This document shows positions 53,462-62,967 of a stretch of 64,000 nt of DNA, piece after piece (position 1 is the first letter of the stretch; each line of letters starts with the position of its first letter). Below the pieces are notes generated by a model. That model was not told the origin of the DNA, did no database searches, and saw only the letters and a program-made list of their open reading frames with translations. A program made the translations under genes and the position numbers. This DNA is from Anaerocolumna sp. AGMB13025. Its GTDB lineage: Bacteria > Bacillota > Clostridia > Lachnospirales > Lachnospiraceae. The stretch is from NCBI RefSeq assembly GCF_029689925.1, contig NZ_CP121445.1, positions 5,762,501-5,826,500 on the forward strand, given 5' to 3'.

Positions 53462-54628
53462 TTAGCGATTTCCACGACCCTGTGCGCCTGACATCTCAAG
53501 GAGTTTGTTCTTTAATTCATTCTCAATCCGGTTTAATTCAACTTCGGCTTCTTTCCTCTTTTGATGTCCTTCTGCCTGGATCCGCATTACTTCGTCAAGG
53601 GTTGAAATCAATGACTCATTGGTATTACGCAGCGTTTCAATATCTACAATTCCGCGTTCTGATTCCTTGGCAGTTTCAATGGTTGCCATCTTTAAGGTAG
53701 CTGCATTCTTCTTAAGCAATTCATTGGTCATATCCGTTACTTCTCTTTGGGCTCTTGCAGCCTGTCCCGAATGAGCAACTCCAAGGGCCAATACCATCTG
53801 GCTTTTCCAAAGTGGAATGGTATTCACAATGGTGGACTGGATTTTTTCTGCCATCATGGTATCATTCCCCTGAACAAGACGAATCTGGGGAGCCATCTGA
53901 ATTGAGATCATTCTGGTAAGTTCCAGATCATGAATCTTCTTTTCAAAACGATTGCAGATAGCAACTAAATCATTCACTGCCTGAGCATCTTCTGGAAGAC
54001 CGCTGCGGGTGGATTTTTCCATAAGTGCGGGTAATTCTGTCTCCTGTACTTTCGCCAGTTTCTTTTTGCCGGCTAAAATATACATGGAAAGTTCTTTAAA
54101 ATAGGTCTTATTCAGATCATACATCTTATCAAGCATCGCAATGTCCTTTAAAAGCTGAATCTGATGGGTTTCAAGGACTTTGCAGATTTTATTCACATTG
54201 GCATCGGCTTTATCATATTTCGCTTTCATGGCTGTAATCTTATTGGAGGTTTTCTTAAATAACCCTAAAAATCCTTTTTCTTCTTCCTCTGTATCAAAAC
54301 TCTTTAACTCAATTACCACGCTAGAGAGCATTTCACCGACTTCACCTAAATCTTTGGTTTTCACATTGTTTAAGGCAGATTCTGAAAAATCTGCGATTTT
54401 TTTCTGGGCTCCTGCACCAAACTGCAGTATCAGATTTGACTGATTAATATCGATCTGATTTGAAAAATCTTCCACCATCTTTTTCTCTTCAGGCGTCAGC
54501 GTACTTTCATCAAATACTTCCACTTCCGTCTTTTGCTTATCCTGAATAACGATTTCTTCTTTTGTTTTTAACTGACTGGTTTCTTCTAAAAATGGCTCAA
54601 AAGTCAAGGTAGGTACTTCCTGGTTCAT
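53462..54628 (-). CDS. telA: Toxic anion resistance protein, TelA family
   Basis: 388 residues, almost wholly helical coiled coil (PF05816): FLGLFKKTSNKITAMKAKYDKADANVNKI, LELTRMISIQMAPQIRLVQGNDTMMAEKIQSTIVNTIPLWKSQMVLALG is the family signature. AGGAGG before ATG. Preceded in the operon by the XpaC-like gene. Tellurite link is family-level; actual role unclear. Confidence 0.92.
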   Translation of the reverse strand: MNQEVPTLTFEPFLEETSQLKTKEEIVIQDKQKTEVEVFDESTLTPEEKKMVEDFSNQIDINQSNLILQFGAGAQKKIADFSESALNNVKTKDLGEVGEMLSSVVIELKSFDTEEEEKGFLGLFKKTSNKITAMKAKYDKADANVNKICKVLETHQIQLLKDIAMLDKMYDLNKTYFKELSMYILAGKKKLAKVQETELPALMEKSTRSGLPEDAQAVNDLVAICNRFEKKIHDLELTRMISIQMAPQIRLVQGNDTMMAEKIQSTIVNTIPLWKSQMVLALGVAHSGQAARAQREVTDMTNELLKKNAATLKMATIETAKESERGIVDIETLRNTNESLISTLDEVMRIQAEGHQKRKEAEVELNRIENELKNKLLEMSGAQGRGNR

Positions 54629-54642
54629 ACTTATTTCCTCCT

Positions 54643-54718
54643 GGTAAAATCTATTTTATTAAGCTTTTTAAATTCTTCTCGGTAAAATCTATTTTATTAA
54701 GCTTTTTAAATTCTTCTC
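54643..54718. repeat. Exact 38-bp tandem duplication at the xpaC-telA junction
   Basis: Two identical adjacent copies (54643-54680 and 54681-54718), the second spanning the 3' end of the xpaC-like gene. Confidence 0.9.
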
Positions 54719-56068
54719 GGTTAAACCTTCCTGGGCAAGCATGGTATTGAGAACAGAGATATCCGTTGAAACGTCCATCGCTGCATCTTCAAAGAGGTCA
54801 TCGAGGAGATTCTCAAATGCCAGATTGATTGTGTCCAGTGTTTTTTCAATTTCACTCTTAGCCGTGGAGATATTCTCTCCTTGAATGGGCTGTCTGTCAA
54901 ACTCTTTATAAGCCTCTAAAAGTTTTAAGGTAGTGGGCAGGTAATACTCCATAAACTTTCTTATTTCGGGAATCTGATCCGGATGGAGTTCCACGTAATC
55001 AAATATTTTACCGATTACATCCTCTAAACGGTCTAATTTTTTAGATACTTCCTCTCCCGGAATCGCAAAATTAGCCTCTTTTATCTTATGAATGAATTGT
55101 CTGCCTTCCTCAATTACACTTCTGGCTTCTCCTGGCAGGTCTTTAGCTGCTTTTACTGTCTCCTGCTGTTTTTCTTCTTCCTGTTTCTGGGCTTCCAGCT
55201 TTTTCTGTTTATTTACCTCTGCCTGTTTCATGCTCTCCTGCAAATCCAGGTATAATTTATAACTCTCATTATCTAACATAAAACTGGTTTTTTTCTCATC
55301 AATATGTCCCTCAGGAAACATGCCGATGGAGATCATCTTCTGCAGATCTTTCACGATATATCTGGTACTAAGACCGGTAGATATGGACAAATCCTTAATC
55401 TCACAGTAATTACGTCCTCCAAGCTGGGTTGTATATTGCTGCATTCTCCGTATCCGCTTCCGGATTCTGTTTCCCTTTGCTAATACGAATACACTTATAA
55501 TAAGAAAAGGTAAAATGCCTAGTCCAATCGTTGCAAAGAATTCATCCATTCCCAGGAGATGCCCGGCTACCATCAAGACGATAACTGCAACACCAAGTAC
55601 ACCGACTCCGATATTACCAAAGATGGTACACAATATACCAGATACCCTGCCGACTAATACCGCTTTACCAGGAATAACTGCATTTTTGACATATGTCCGG
55701 CTGACCTGATTCCGATTAGAATAATTCATGTTGTTTGCGTAATTATTAATCTTGTTTTGCACGGTATTGTTTCTTAAATCCCTGTTTCTTGCATCTCGAT
55801 TCCTGGACTCCCTGTTTCTTGCATCTTGATTCCTGGACTCCCCGTTTCTATAACCGGATTGATAGCCTGTGGAATCAGGGTTAGCATACTGATTTGAGTT
55901 ATTTCGGTAATCCTTTGCCCATTTTATCGATTTTTTTGCCTCATCCAATGCATTGTCAACAGTATGCCCAATATCTTTGCTAAGCCTTCTAAAGTCCCCG
56001 GTGTTTACAGCATCCTGAACAATGTTTTTAATATCTTCACCTATATTTGAAAAATTCTGCTTACCCAT
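54689..56068 (-). CDS. XpaC-like membrane protein (5-bromo-4-chloroindolyl phosphate hydrolysis family)
   Basis: 459 residues. N-terminal helical region, then residues ~65-105 of Arg/Asn/Asp/Ser 10-residue repeats (ESRNQDARNR, ESRNRDARNR) from 30-bp DNA repeats, two membrane helices (~140-200), and the cytosolic PF10112 domain with coiled coil (~270-320). Operon partner of TelA, the usual pair. AGAGG-type site GGAGGG before ATG. Confidence 0.85.
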   Translation of the reverse strand: MGKQNFSNIGEDIKNIVQDAVNTGDFRRLSKDIGHTVDNALDEAKKSIKWAKDYRNNSNQYANPDSTGYQSGYRNGESRNQDARNRESRNRDARNRDLRNNTVQNKINNYANNMNYSNRNQVSRTYVKNAVIPGKAVLVGRVSGILCTIFGNIGVGVLGVAVIVLMVAGHLLGMDEFFATIGLGILPFLIISVFVLAKGNRIRKRIRRMQQYTTQLGGRNYCEIKDLSISTGLSTRYIVKDLQKMISIGMFPEGHIDEKKTSFMLDNESYKLYLDLQESMKQAEVNKQKKLEAQKQEEEKQQETVKAAKDLPGEARSVIEEGRQFIHKIKEANFAIPGEEVSKKLDRLEDVIGKIFDYVELHPDQIPEIRKFMEYYLPTTLKLLEAYKEFDRQPIQGENISTAKSEIEKTLDTINLAFENLLDDLFEDAAMDVSTDISVLNTMLAQEGLTEKNLKSLIK

Positions 56069-56447
56069 ATATCCCTCCGGTAATCATTATAAAAATGAGT
56101 CTGCATAGCAAACTCAAACGAACGCATTCAAAGAGCAGTTGCTAAGCCTGTACCATAAACAACTATCCTCATTATATCCCATAATCCAGTAGATGACAAG
56201 CAAACCCGCTAAAAGTCACAATTTTTTAACTTATTTTTAATTTGTTTTTTATTTCTGATCATTCGCTACTTTTCTGTATTCTATAAATAATACCAAATTT
56301 AGGGCAAATATGGAACCATAATTTTAAAAAGAATCCCAATATTCATTTACAGTTTTTGGTATACCATGTTTCTATACTAAAGAAATGAACTACTGCTATA
56401 ATTATTATTATTATATTTTAGGAAAATATCTCTGTCTTCTTAAGGTA

Positions 56448-56648
56448 ATCGGTATCTATAGGATTGATTTGGACAATGAAAAATTCAGAAAACATCTTGG
56501 AGGGCAGCTAAGAGCCTTTCAGATTCAAGATAAGCGGTTCCTCGAATTAATAGTAAAGAACCCAGATACTATATAATTACTGACTGTATTCTTTGACGGT
56601 GACAGCACAACTGATTTTTATATTTTTACAAAAGAGGCACAAAAGTAA
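56448..56648 (+). pseudogene. Gene remnant (copy 2) with in-frame stop
   Basis: GIYRIDLDNEKFRKHLGG then FQIQDKRFLELIVKNPDTI, TAA at 56574-56576 in place of a Tyr codon, then LLTVFFDGDSTTDFYIFTKE and a final stop at 56646. Homologous to 53093-53290 along its length. Confidence 0.65.
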
Positions 56649-56654
56649 TTATCT

Positions 56655-56707
56655 AAAAAACCGGAGAGGTTTACACTTAAGCAAGTATAAACCTCTCCGG
56701 TTTTTTT
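56655..56707 (-). terminator. Terminator of the glycosidase gene
   Basis: AAACCGGAGAGGTTTA / TAAACCTCTCCGGTTT stem (56658-56703), T-runs both sides. Confidence 0.9.
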
Positions 56708-56732
56708 GGGTTTATTATAGTAATAATCTTTA

Positions 56733-58628
56733 CTAGTTATCTATTCCGTTATTGGCTTCAATCAGTATCGTGTAACTTTCACCGGCATCTAAAAGAATCC
56801 GGTCTCCCTCCATACGGGGTGTCTCCTTTTGGTACATTGTTTTACCCGGATACAAAGCTGCTAACGTAAGACGAAGTGTCTGACTGTGAGGTGCAATATT
56901 TTTTACCGTAAATCCACTGTCGCTATACGTATATTCGATTCCGTAGTTTTCTGCCGTAACTGTGCCATACCGGTCAAGCACCGGACGCAGTTCAATATCC
57001 ACATCAATTCCCTGACGCAGCCCTAAGTATTCCTTAACAAGTACCCAGCTGTATACATTGGGGTACTCATAATAATACGGCGCACCATGCCAGTTTTTAT
57101 CGTCCTGATAATAAACATGGTTCATATCATAACGCTCACCCATCCGGTATCCGTCTGTCTCAGCCTGGGCGGCCACTTTAAACAACTGCTGTCCCAATAC
57201 ATCCCCTCTGCCAAAGTACGCCCAGTAAGCAGCATCCCAGCACCAGTAGCGGCCGGCAGCACATAAATCATAAGGTCCGCCGTCCCCGATTTCATCCGGT
57301 GTATAATCGGCAATACAAGGGGATAAAAAGGTTGGAAAGCGTTGGAACTCTTCATAGTTTTCCTCTATCAGTTTTTTTACAGCCTTAACCTGGTTCTCAT
57401 TGGCGTACCCAAACAACACCGGAAGACAATTCGCTAGCAAATGTATATGGTCATGAACCTGCCCGTTACGGTCAATCCAGTCGGTAAAACGGTTGTGTTT
57501 CTCATCCCAGAAGCCATATGGTACCGGTTTAATTAGTGTCTTTGCAATTATATCCGCCAATTTACGGTATTTACTTTCCTCTTCCCTGCGACCCATAAGC
57601 TGTTCTAAGTCCGCCAGGCATTGAAGCCCATGGGCTGCCAGTGCAGCGGACATGCATTCCATACCATCCTTAATTACCTGATCCTCATAAAAGACGTCGG
57701 ACCATAGCTTTCCATTACGATCTGTCAGATGTTCAAGCAGCGAGGCAGCTCCCTCTAACTCTTCCATATGGGCGTCCAGCCAGTCCATATTTTTTACTGC
57801 CCCATAATACAGCCAGGCAGTTTCTAAAATCTCTACATTCCCTGTGATTAAAAACATCTCCGCATTGGCAGTATGGTCCATGCTGTCTCTTCGCACATGG
57901 TATTCCCGTACTCCACTTGGCTGAATGGCACAAGGATTACGCCACAGACCCACCGGGTCCTCCCGCATCATCTTAAACTGCAGATTCATCATTCTCTCCA
58001 CAACAGACAGTTCACACTGACCATGAACTGCTATCCTGCCCTTGCATTGGAATTCATGATCCACATCCGGATAAGTACCGGCATACTCCCCTTGTTTTAG
58101 CGTACTCAGCACATAACCCAAGGTATTGGGATAATAAAGGGCATCGGTTTGTTCGATTACGGAAGGAAGCAGGGTATCCCAATAAAAGTGTGCATATGCC
58201 TTTTCCAGTATCTCTCCGTCTTTCATCTGCAGGGTCAGTCTCTTTCCATAGATATCACAAGGCGGCCAGCCGGAATATAGTTTTAGTATATAACTGCCCG
58301 GGGCAAGTGTTACCATTATGTTGTTCTCTGTTATTTCTGCTGCTTTTTCCCCTGTTCCGCTGATACACACTGCTTTTCCATGAGTAGCCCCATCGGTTAG
58401 AACCCATAAGTTTCCATTGCAGTTAATCTTTGTGGTTTTCTGTGAAAGACATAGACTATATAGTCCTGTTTCCTTGTGCTGTATTCCTGCTACCCTTGAT
58501 AATCCAAACTTAAGGCAGGTTATCTCCTGATGGACACTTAACAGATACTCCGTCTCGTTTTGAGACTCCAATTGTCCGCCCGTAATTTCAAAAGGCAGCT
58601 CGTCCACGCTCAATTTATCTTGTTCCAT
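56733..58628 (-). CDS. Six-hairpin glycosidase-like hydrolase
   Basis: 631 residues. N-terminal beta-sandwich (~1-150), then an (alpha/alpha)6-like barrel with HTANAEMFLITGNVEILETAWLYYGAVKNMDWLDAHM, GLWRNPCAIQPSGVREYHVRRDSMDHTANAEM, WSDVFYEDQVIKDGMECMSAALAAHG, PYGFWDEKHNRFTDWIDRNGQVHDHIHLLANCLPVLFG, and YWCWDAAYWAYFGRGD; a C-terminal beta domain. Which GH family (GH78/GH95-like or other) I cannot fix. AGAGGAG before ATG. Sugar operon. Confidence 0.72.
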   Translation of the reverse strand: MEQDKLSVDELPFEITGGQLESQNETEYLLSVHQEITCLKFGLSRVAGIQHKETGLYSLCLSQKTTKINCNGNLWVLTDGATHGKAVCISGTGEKAAEITENNIMVTLAPGSYILKLYSGWPPCDIYGKRLTLQMKDGEILEKAYAHFYWDTLLPSVIEQTDALYYPNTLGYVLSTLKQGEYAGTYPDVDHEFQCKGRIAVHGQCELSVVERMMNLQFKMMREDPVGLWRNPCAIQPSGVREYHVRRDSMDHTANAEMFLITGNVEILETAWLYYGAVKNMDWLDAHMEELEGAASLLEHLTDRNGKLWSDVFYEDQVIKDGMECMSAALAAHGLQCLADLEQLMGRREEESKYRKLADIIAKTLIKPVPYGFWDEKHNRFTDWIDRNGQVHDHIHLLANCLPVLFGYANENQVKAVKKLIEENYEEFQRFPTFLSPCIADYTPDEIGDGGPYDLCAAGRYWCWDAAYWAYFGRGDVLGQQLFKVAAQAETDGYRMGERYDMNHVYYQDDKNWHGAPYYYEYPNVYSWVLVKEYLGLRQGIDVDIELRPVLDRYGTVTAENYGIEYTYSDSGFTVKNIAPHSQTLRLTLAALYPGKTMYQKETPRMEGDRILLDAGESYTILIEANNGIDN

Positions 58629-58821
58629 TTCTTTTCTCCTCTTTCCGCTTCTTTTATTGCATCATTAATTTTCATCTATATACTTATTTTACCACTTTTT
58701 ATTACAAAACCAACTGTTTTTCTGTCCTTAACCTGCTTTCGAGCTATCACGTAAAACAGGAAACAGAAATAGAAATACTGGCCGGGAACATGAAGTCTCC
58801 TTTTATTCCCGGCCAGTTTCA

Positions 58822-60561
58822 TTATTTCATACTCTTAAGCTTTTCCTGATATTGTGTATTATAGAAACTTTCTACTTTGTCCATGCCAAGGGCATCCACC
58901 GCAGCAATAAACTTGTCATAATCTGCTTTCCAGTCATCGGAAAAAACCATACTAACAACATATAGCTGAAGTAATTCATGGGCTTTCTGCAAAATAATAC
59001 CTTCTTCACTGGCCGGGTCCGGTGCTTGGAAATCCAGTTCCGGAGTATATACTACCCTGGGTCCGTAAACCTCATTGTACTTAGCCATTTTTTCATTGCT
59101 GGTATCCCACCAGGGCAGATTCCATAACATTTCATTGCAGGCAATCCAGTATTCACCCAAGCCATTTTTAGCTGCTACACCGCTCCAATCTGCATTCTTA
59201 TCCTCAACATAAGCAGAAAGCATGGTGGGCTTGCCGTCTACAAGATTCCATTGGGGTCCTTTTACTACATCCCCGCTATACGTATCTCCCTGAATTCCCC
59301 AGGATACATCCTGATGTCCCTCTACTGAGGCCATATATTCCAGGAAACGGATGGCACGGGCAGGATCCGAACACTTTTTGCTGATAACCGTAGCAAGCCA
59401 GCCGGAACCGGTACGGTTCTGTTTATAGGTGTCAAGAGGTCCTACCACAATATACTGGGTATTCGGATTGTCTTGCGGAACTTTTTCTCCGTCAGAAATT
59501 ACCCAGGTATAAGAAATTACGTCACCTCTCGTAATTTTTGCATTGTTTACATCTTTCGAATCAATGAAAGGATCCTGGTTCAGCAGACCTTTTGTCTGTA
59601 ACTCATGGAGAAAAGCAATTGTATTCTGAAATTCCGTACTGCGTGCCTGCCAGCGGATTTGTCCGCCCTGATCCGTCATGTTGTTGCTCATACCAAACTG
59701 TACCCCTAAATTACCCATGGATGCACTGAGTGACAGTGTACTTGCAGATACTGCGTTATCTGCCGGATAAAAGGCAATCTTGTCCGGGTGGTTTGCGTGC
59801 ATTTTTTCAAGGGCTGCTACTAAATCAGCCTGGGTTTTTATCTCCGGTGATCCGATTTCTTCATAATAATCCTTCCGTACAGACAACACCGGTTGATTGG
59901 TACCTACTATCTGGTTGTACTCCCTTGCTGCTTTTTGCCAGGCTTCGCCCTGCACCCAGGTGGTAAAACGATAGGTTTTGCCGTCTGCTGAACGATAATT
60001 TTGCAGTATTTCTTTTGGCAGAATTTCTCTCATTTTAGGCGCATACTGGTCAATCAGATCGTCCAGGGACCATACCAGTCCTGCATCTATCATTTTTTGC
60101 AGGGCCGGGTCATTGCGGTCGATTGTCATAATATCCGCGAGCTGATCCCCTGCAATCATCATGTTCAGTTTTTGTCCGTCGTCAGCAACAGGTTTGGTCA
60201 GTTCTAAGTCAACACCTGTCTTTTCCGTTACCCTTCGTGCCGTATCATCTTCCCAATTCAGTCCAAACCAGGAAAAGTTGACGTAATAGGACAGTTTGAC
60301 AGGTGATGTGTCCTCTTTCCATTCAAGGTCTGCCGGATCAGCCTGCCAGCCGATACGCTCCCAGTCTATATCCTGCTGTACTTTGTTCTGCTCCGGTTCC
60401 GTATTTGAAGTATCACCCGAGGCAGTGTCTTTGGATACTGATGTATCCGAAGTATTCGTACCGGAGGGTGTTTCAGAAGTTGATTTACAGCCGGTCAGCC
60501 AGCTTGCTGTCAGCACTGCTGTTAAAAGCAGAGCAGCAATTCTTGTTCTTTTTTTTCTCAT
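58822..60561 (-). CDS. Extracellular sugar-binding lipoprotein of ABC importer
   Basis: 579 residues. Lipobox LTASWLTGC-K (~25), Ser/Thr-rich linker, then an SBP_bac_1 fold (LplA-like): VNFSWFGLNWEDDTARRVTEKTGVD, and Trp-rich ligand-site segments WVQGEAWQKAAREYN, NLPWWDTSNEKMAKYN. ATG 60561 with AGGAG next to the hairpin leader 60571-60591. Works with the permeases downstream. Confidence 0.9.
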   Translation of the reverse strand: MRKKRTRIAALLLTAVLTASWLTGCKSTSETPSGTNTSDTSVSKDTASGDTSNTEPEQNKVQQDIDWERIGWQADPADLEWKEDTSPVKLSYYVNFSWFGLNWEDDTARRVTEKTGVDLELTKPVADDGQKLNMMIAGDQLADIMTIDRNDPALQKMIDAGLVWSLDDLIDQYAPKMREILPKEILQNYRSADGKTYRFTTWVQGEAWQKAAREYNQIVGTNQPVLSVRKDYYEEIGSPEIKTQADLVAALEKMHANHPDKIAFYPADNAVSASTLSLSASMGNLGVQFGMSNNMTDQGGQIRWQARSTEFQNTIAFLHELQTKGLLNQDPFIDSKDVNNAKITRGDVISYTWVISDGEKVPQDNPNTQYIVVGPLDTYKQNRTGSGWLATVISKKCSDPARAIRFLEYMASVEGHQDVSWGIQGDTYSGDVVKGPQWNLVDGKPTMLSAYVEDKNADWSGVAAKNGLGEYWIACNEMLWNLPWWDTSNEKMAKYNEVYGPRVVYTPELDFQAPDPASEEGIILQKAHELLQLYVVSMVFSDDWKADYDKFIAAVDALGMDKVESFYNTQYQEKLKSMK

Positions 60562-60570
60562 AAAAACTCC

Positions 60571-60591
60571 TATCTGTGCGCTCCTGCGCAC
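60571..60591 (-). promoter_or_regulatory. Hairpin leader before the sugar-binding protein
   Basis: GTGCGC (60576-60581), TCCT, GCGCAC (60586-60591), AGATAGGAGTTTTT and ATG follow on the minus strand. Same form as at 6564. Confidence 0.6.
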
Positions 60592-60800
60592 GTATCAATC
60601 AGTATCAATATGTGGCACTTCTTACTTCTATTTGCATCATACTAACGTAACACAGCCATTAATCGGCTTATGCTACCAGAAATAGGGAGAAATACAAGAG
60701 ATTCGCTCCTCCAGCAGAATTCTTATATTATTTGCCATTCCCCTTTTAATAAGTAACCTATGAAACCTCTCCCTTAAACTTCACCCCTCTACAAGAAAGC

Positions 60801-61685
60801 TTAGCCTTTTACAGAGCCGATCATCATTCCCTTCACAAAATATTTTTGAATATATGGATAAACAATAGTTATGGGTGCTACCGCAATCATAAGCATTGCA
60901 TATCGGATGGATTCGGGGGTGGTAACTGAGGCTGAGCTTGAAACGGATAAAACCTTCTGTAATTCCTGCTGCGCCTGAGTCAAAGACATGGTCCGCATTA
61001 GTACGGCGGGCAAAGTCATCAGTTTTTCATTGGTAATAAAAAAAGCCGGGTGAAACCAGTCATTCCAATGCCATACACCGGCAAACAGGGCTAAGGTTGC
61101 TATTATGGGTTTAGAAAGCGGTATAACGATTTTAAATAAAGTTACGAACTCGTTGGCCCCGTCTATCTTAGCAGACTCAAGTAAAGCATCCGGGAGATCA
61201 TTGATAAAGGATATAAATAAAACAATATAGTAAAACTGAAATATGTTCGGAAGTATATACACTAAAAAATTATTTAACAGTCCAATCTGGCTGTACAGCA
61301 GATAGGAATACACAACACTTGTTGGAAAATATAAGGTAACCAGTCCAAACACCATGTAAAACTTACGTCCTATTAATTTTTTATTTGCCAGGGCGTATGC
61401 TGCCATGGAGGTACCTATGATCGCTGCGGCAGTCCCCACAACCGTTCTGAGAACCGTCATGCTAAAAGCTCCCAGCAGGTTTTTATTCCGAAACACCATG
61501 ATATAATTATCCAGGGTAAATGCCCGGGGCCAAAAGTAAATGCCGCCGCTGACAGCGTCCTTTCCTTCATTGAAGGAATTAATCAGGCAATAGTAAATTG
61601 GATATAAAGTTACTATTAAAACAAGAATTGAAATTACGACAGTTACCAGGTTAATTATACGGTCTTCTCTATTTTTTGCAATCAT
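60801..61685 (-). CDS. Carbohydrate ABC transporter permease, LplC/MalG type
   Basis: 294 residues, six membrane helices, EAA loop with DALLESAKIDGANEFVTLFKIVIPLSKPIIATLALF. AAAGGAG before ATG. Pairs with the LplB-type permease upstream in the operon. Confidence 0.93.
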   Translation of the reverse strand: MIAKNREDRIINLVTVVISILVLIVTLYPIYYCLINSFNEGKDAVSGGIYFWPRAFTLDNYIMVFRNKNLLGAFSMTVLRTVVGTAAAIIGTSMAAYALANKKLIGRKFYMVFGLVTLYFPTSVVYSYLLYSQIGLLNNFLVYILPNIFQFYYIVLFISFINDLPDALLESAKIDGANEFVTLFKIVIPLSKPIIATLALFAGVWHWNDWFHPAFFITNEKLMTLPAVLMRTMSLTQAQQELQKVLSVSSSASVTTPESIRYAMLMIAVAPITIVYPYIQKYFVKGMMIGSVKG

Positions 61686-61699
61686 ATCACTTTACTCCT

Positions 61700-62653
61700 T
61701 TACATAATGCCTGATCCGAACGCCTTTTTCGATGCTTTATTGGCACCGAATAACAACAATACGGATAGTACGGATAATACCAGGTTTGCAGCTGCGGCAA
61801 AGGAAAACCTGAGCTGATTTAATCCGGTGTTTACCACAAACGTCTGTAGAACATACGAGGTCTGGTGATTAAACGCATTGCCAAGCAGATAGGATTGGTT
61901 AAAGTTGGAACCAACCGGACCGCCGCTCAACAGATTACCCATATTCAAAACAAACAACGCACCAATGGTTCCGGATATGGACCGCAGCGTGATACTATAC
62001 ATTCATCGTAATCTGCCGGCACCGTCTACCGATGCGGCCTCATACAGCTCAGGACTGATACCAGATATTGCGGCCAGGTAGATAATTGCATTCCAGCCGG
62101 TTTCCTGCCAGCTGTCAATCATAACACCAATCCACCAAAACCATTTTGAGTCCGTAAGAAAATCAATTGGTTTTGCTATGACGCCAAGCCGCAGCAGTAA
62201 GTCATTGATTGGACCGCCTCTGTCTAAGAATACCATCCATAACGTGGCAACAATTACATAAGATAGAAAATGCGGCAGATAGCTACCGGTCTGGGTCACT
62301 TTTTTTAGCTTTGTAAATGGCAGCTCATTTAACACCAGGGCAAGGAGAATTGGTAATGTAAACGTAAATGCAAATTTAAGCAGACTCATCCCAAAGGTAT
62401 TACGAAGTGCCAGATAAAAATCTTTGTCTGAAAATAATTCCTGAAAATATTTAAATCCTGCCAGGCTCTTTCCAAAAAATCCGTCGGTCAGATCATAATC
62501 TAAAAAAGCATTAAATAGACCGAAAATTGGTATATAAGCAAAAACAAAGAAGAAAATTAGGGCAGGGATGATCATAGCCTGGAGCTGCCACTGCCTTTTA
62601 TACCCCTGTATTCTCTGTTTCGCCCTCTGTGGTTTTGCTAAAACTTTTTTCAT
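61700..62653 (-). pseudogene. LplB-type carbohydrate ABC permease interrupted by in-frame TGA
   Basis: 317 codons that together make a full six-helix LplB permease. Part one (62653-62006) ends YEAASVDGAGRLR, then TGA at 62005-62003, and ATG at 62002 continues MYSITLRSISGTIGALFVLNMGNLL in the same frame. The break lies in the EAA cytoplasmic loop. TGG or CGA are the likely ancestral codons. It could be a sequencing error, readthrough, or two-part synthesis. Leader hairpins precede the gene. Confidence 0.8.
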
Positions 62654-62661
62654 ATTAACTC

Positions 62662-62725
62662 CTATCTGTGTGCTTTAGCACACATACAAATCAGGTGTTG
62701 AAAAAACTGCTCTTGTTTTTTCAAC
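62662..62725 (-). promoter_or_regulatory. Two-hairpin leader before the LplB-type permease
   Basis: GTGTGC (62668-62673), TTTA, GCACAC (62678-62683) with compensatory change relative to the GTGCGC form; then GTTGAAAAAA 62697-62706 / TTTTTTCAAC 62716-62725. AGATAGGAGTTAAT leads to the ATG. Confidence 0.65.
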
Positions 62726-62967
62726 CTAATACCCATTGCACTGCCACTAACAAAAAGGCGGAATCAAACGAGGAAAGATAATTGCTACTTGTTTTCACGA
62801 AATAAAAATGATAGAATAGAAAAACAAATTTAAGCTCCGTCAAAACTTATAATATGTTCGTGTGTTTCTAATAAAAATTGTATCTTTTTAACAGTGCGAA
62901 ATCAGTAAACAATAATTGGATTTGGTATATTTTTTTCAGCTGCAGTAAAATCAGGAGAATCAAAACA

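Noticed and set aside
61998..62012. Selenocysteine at the permease TGA
   Set aside because: No selenoprotein family precedent for LplB permeases and no obvious SECIS-like element was sought or seen; nonsense or read error is simpler.
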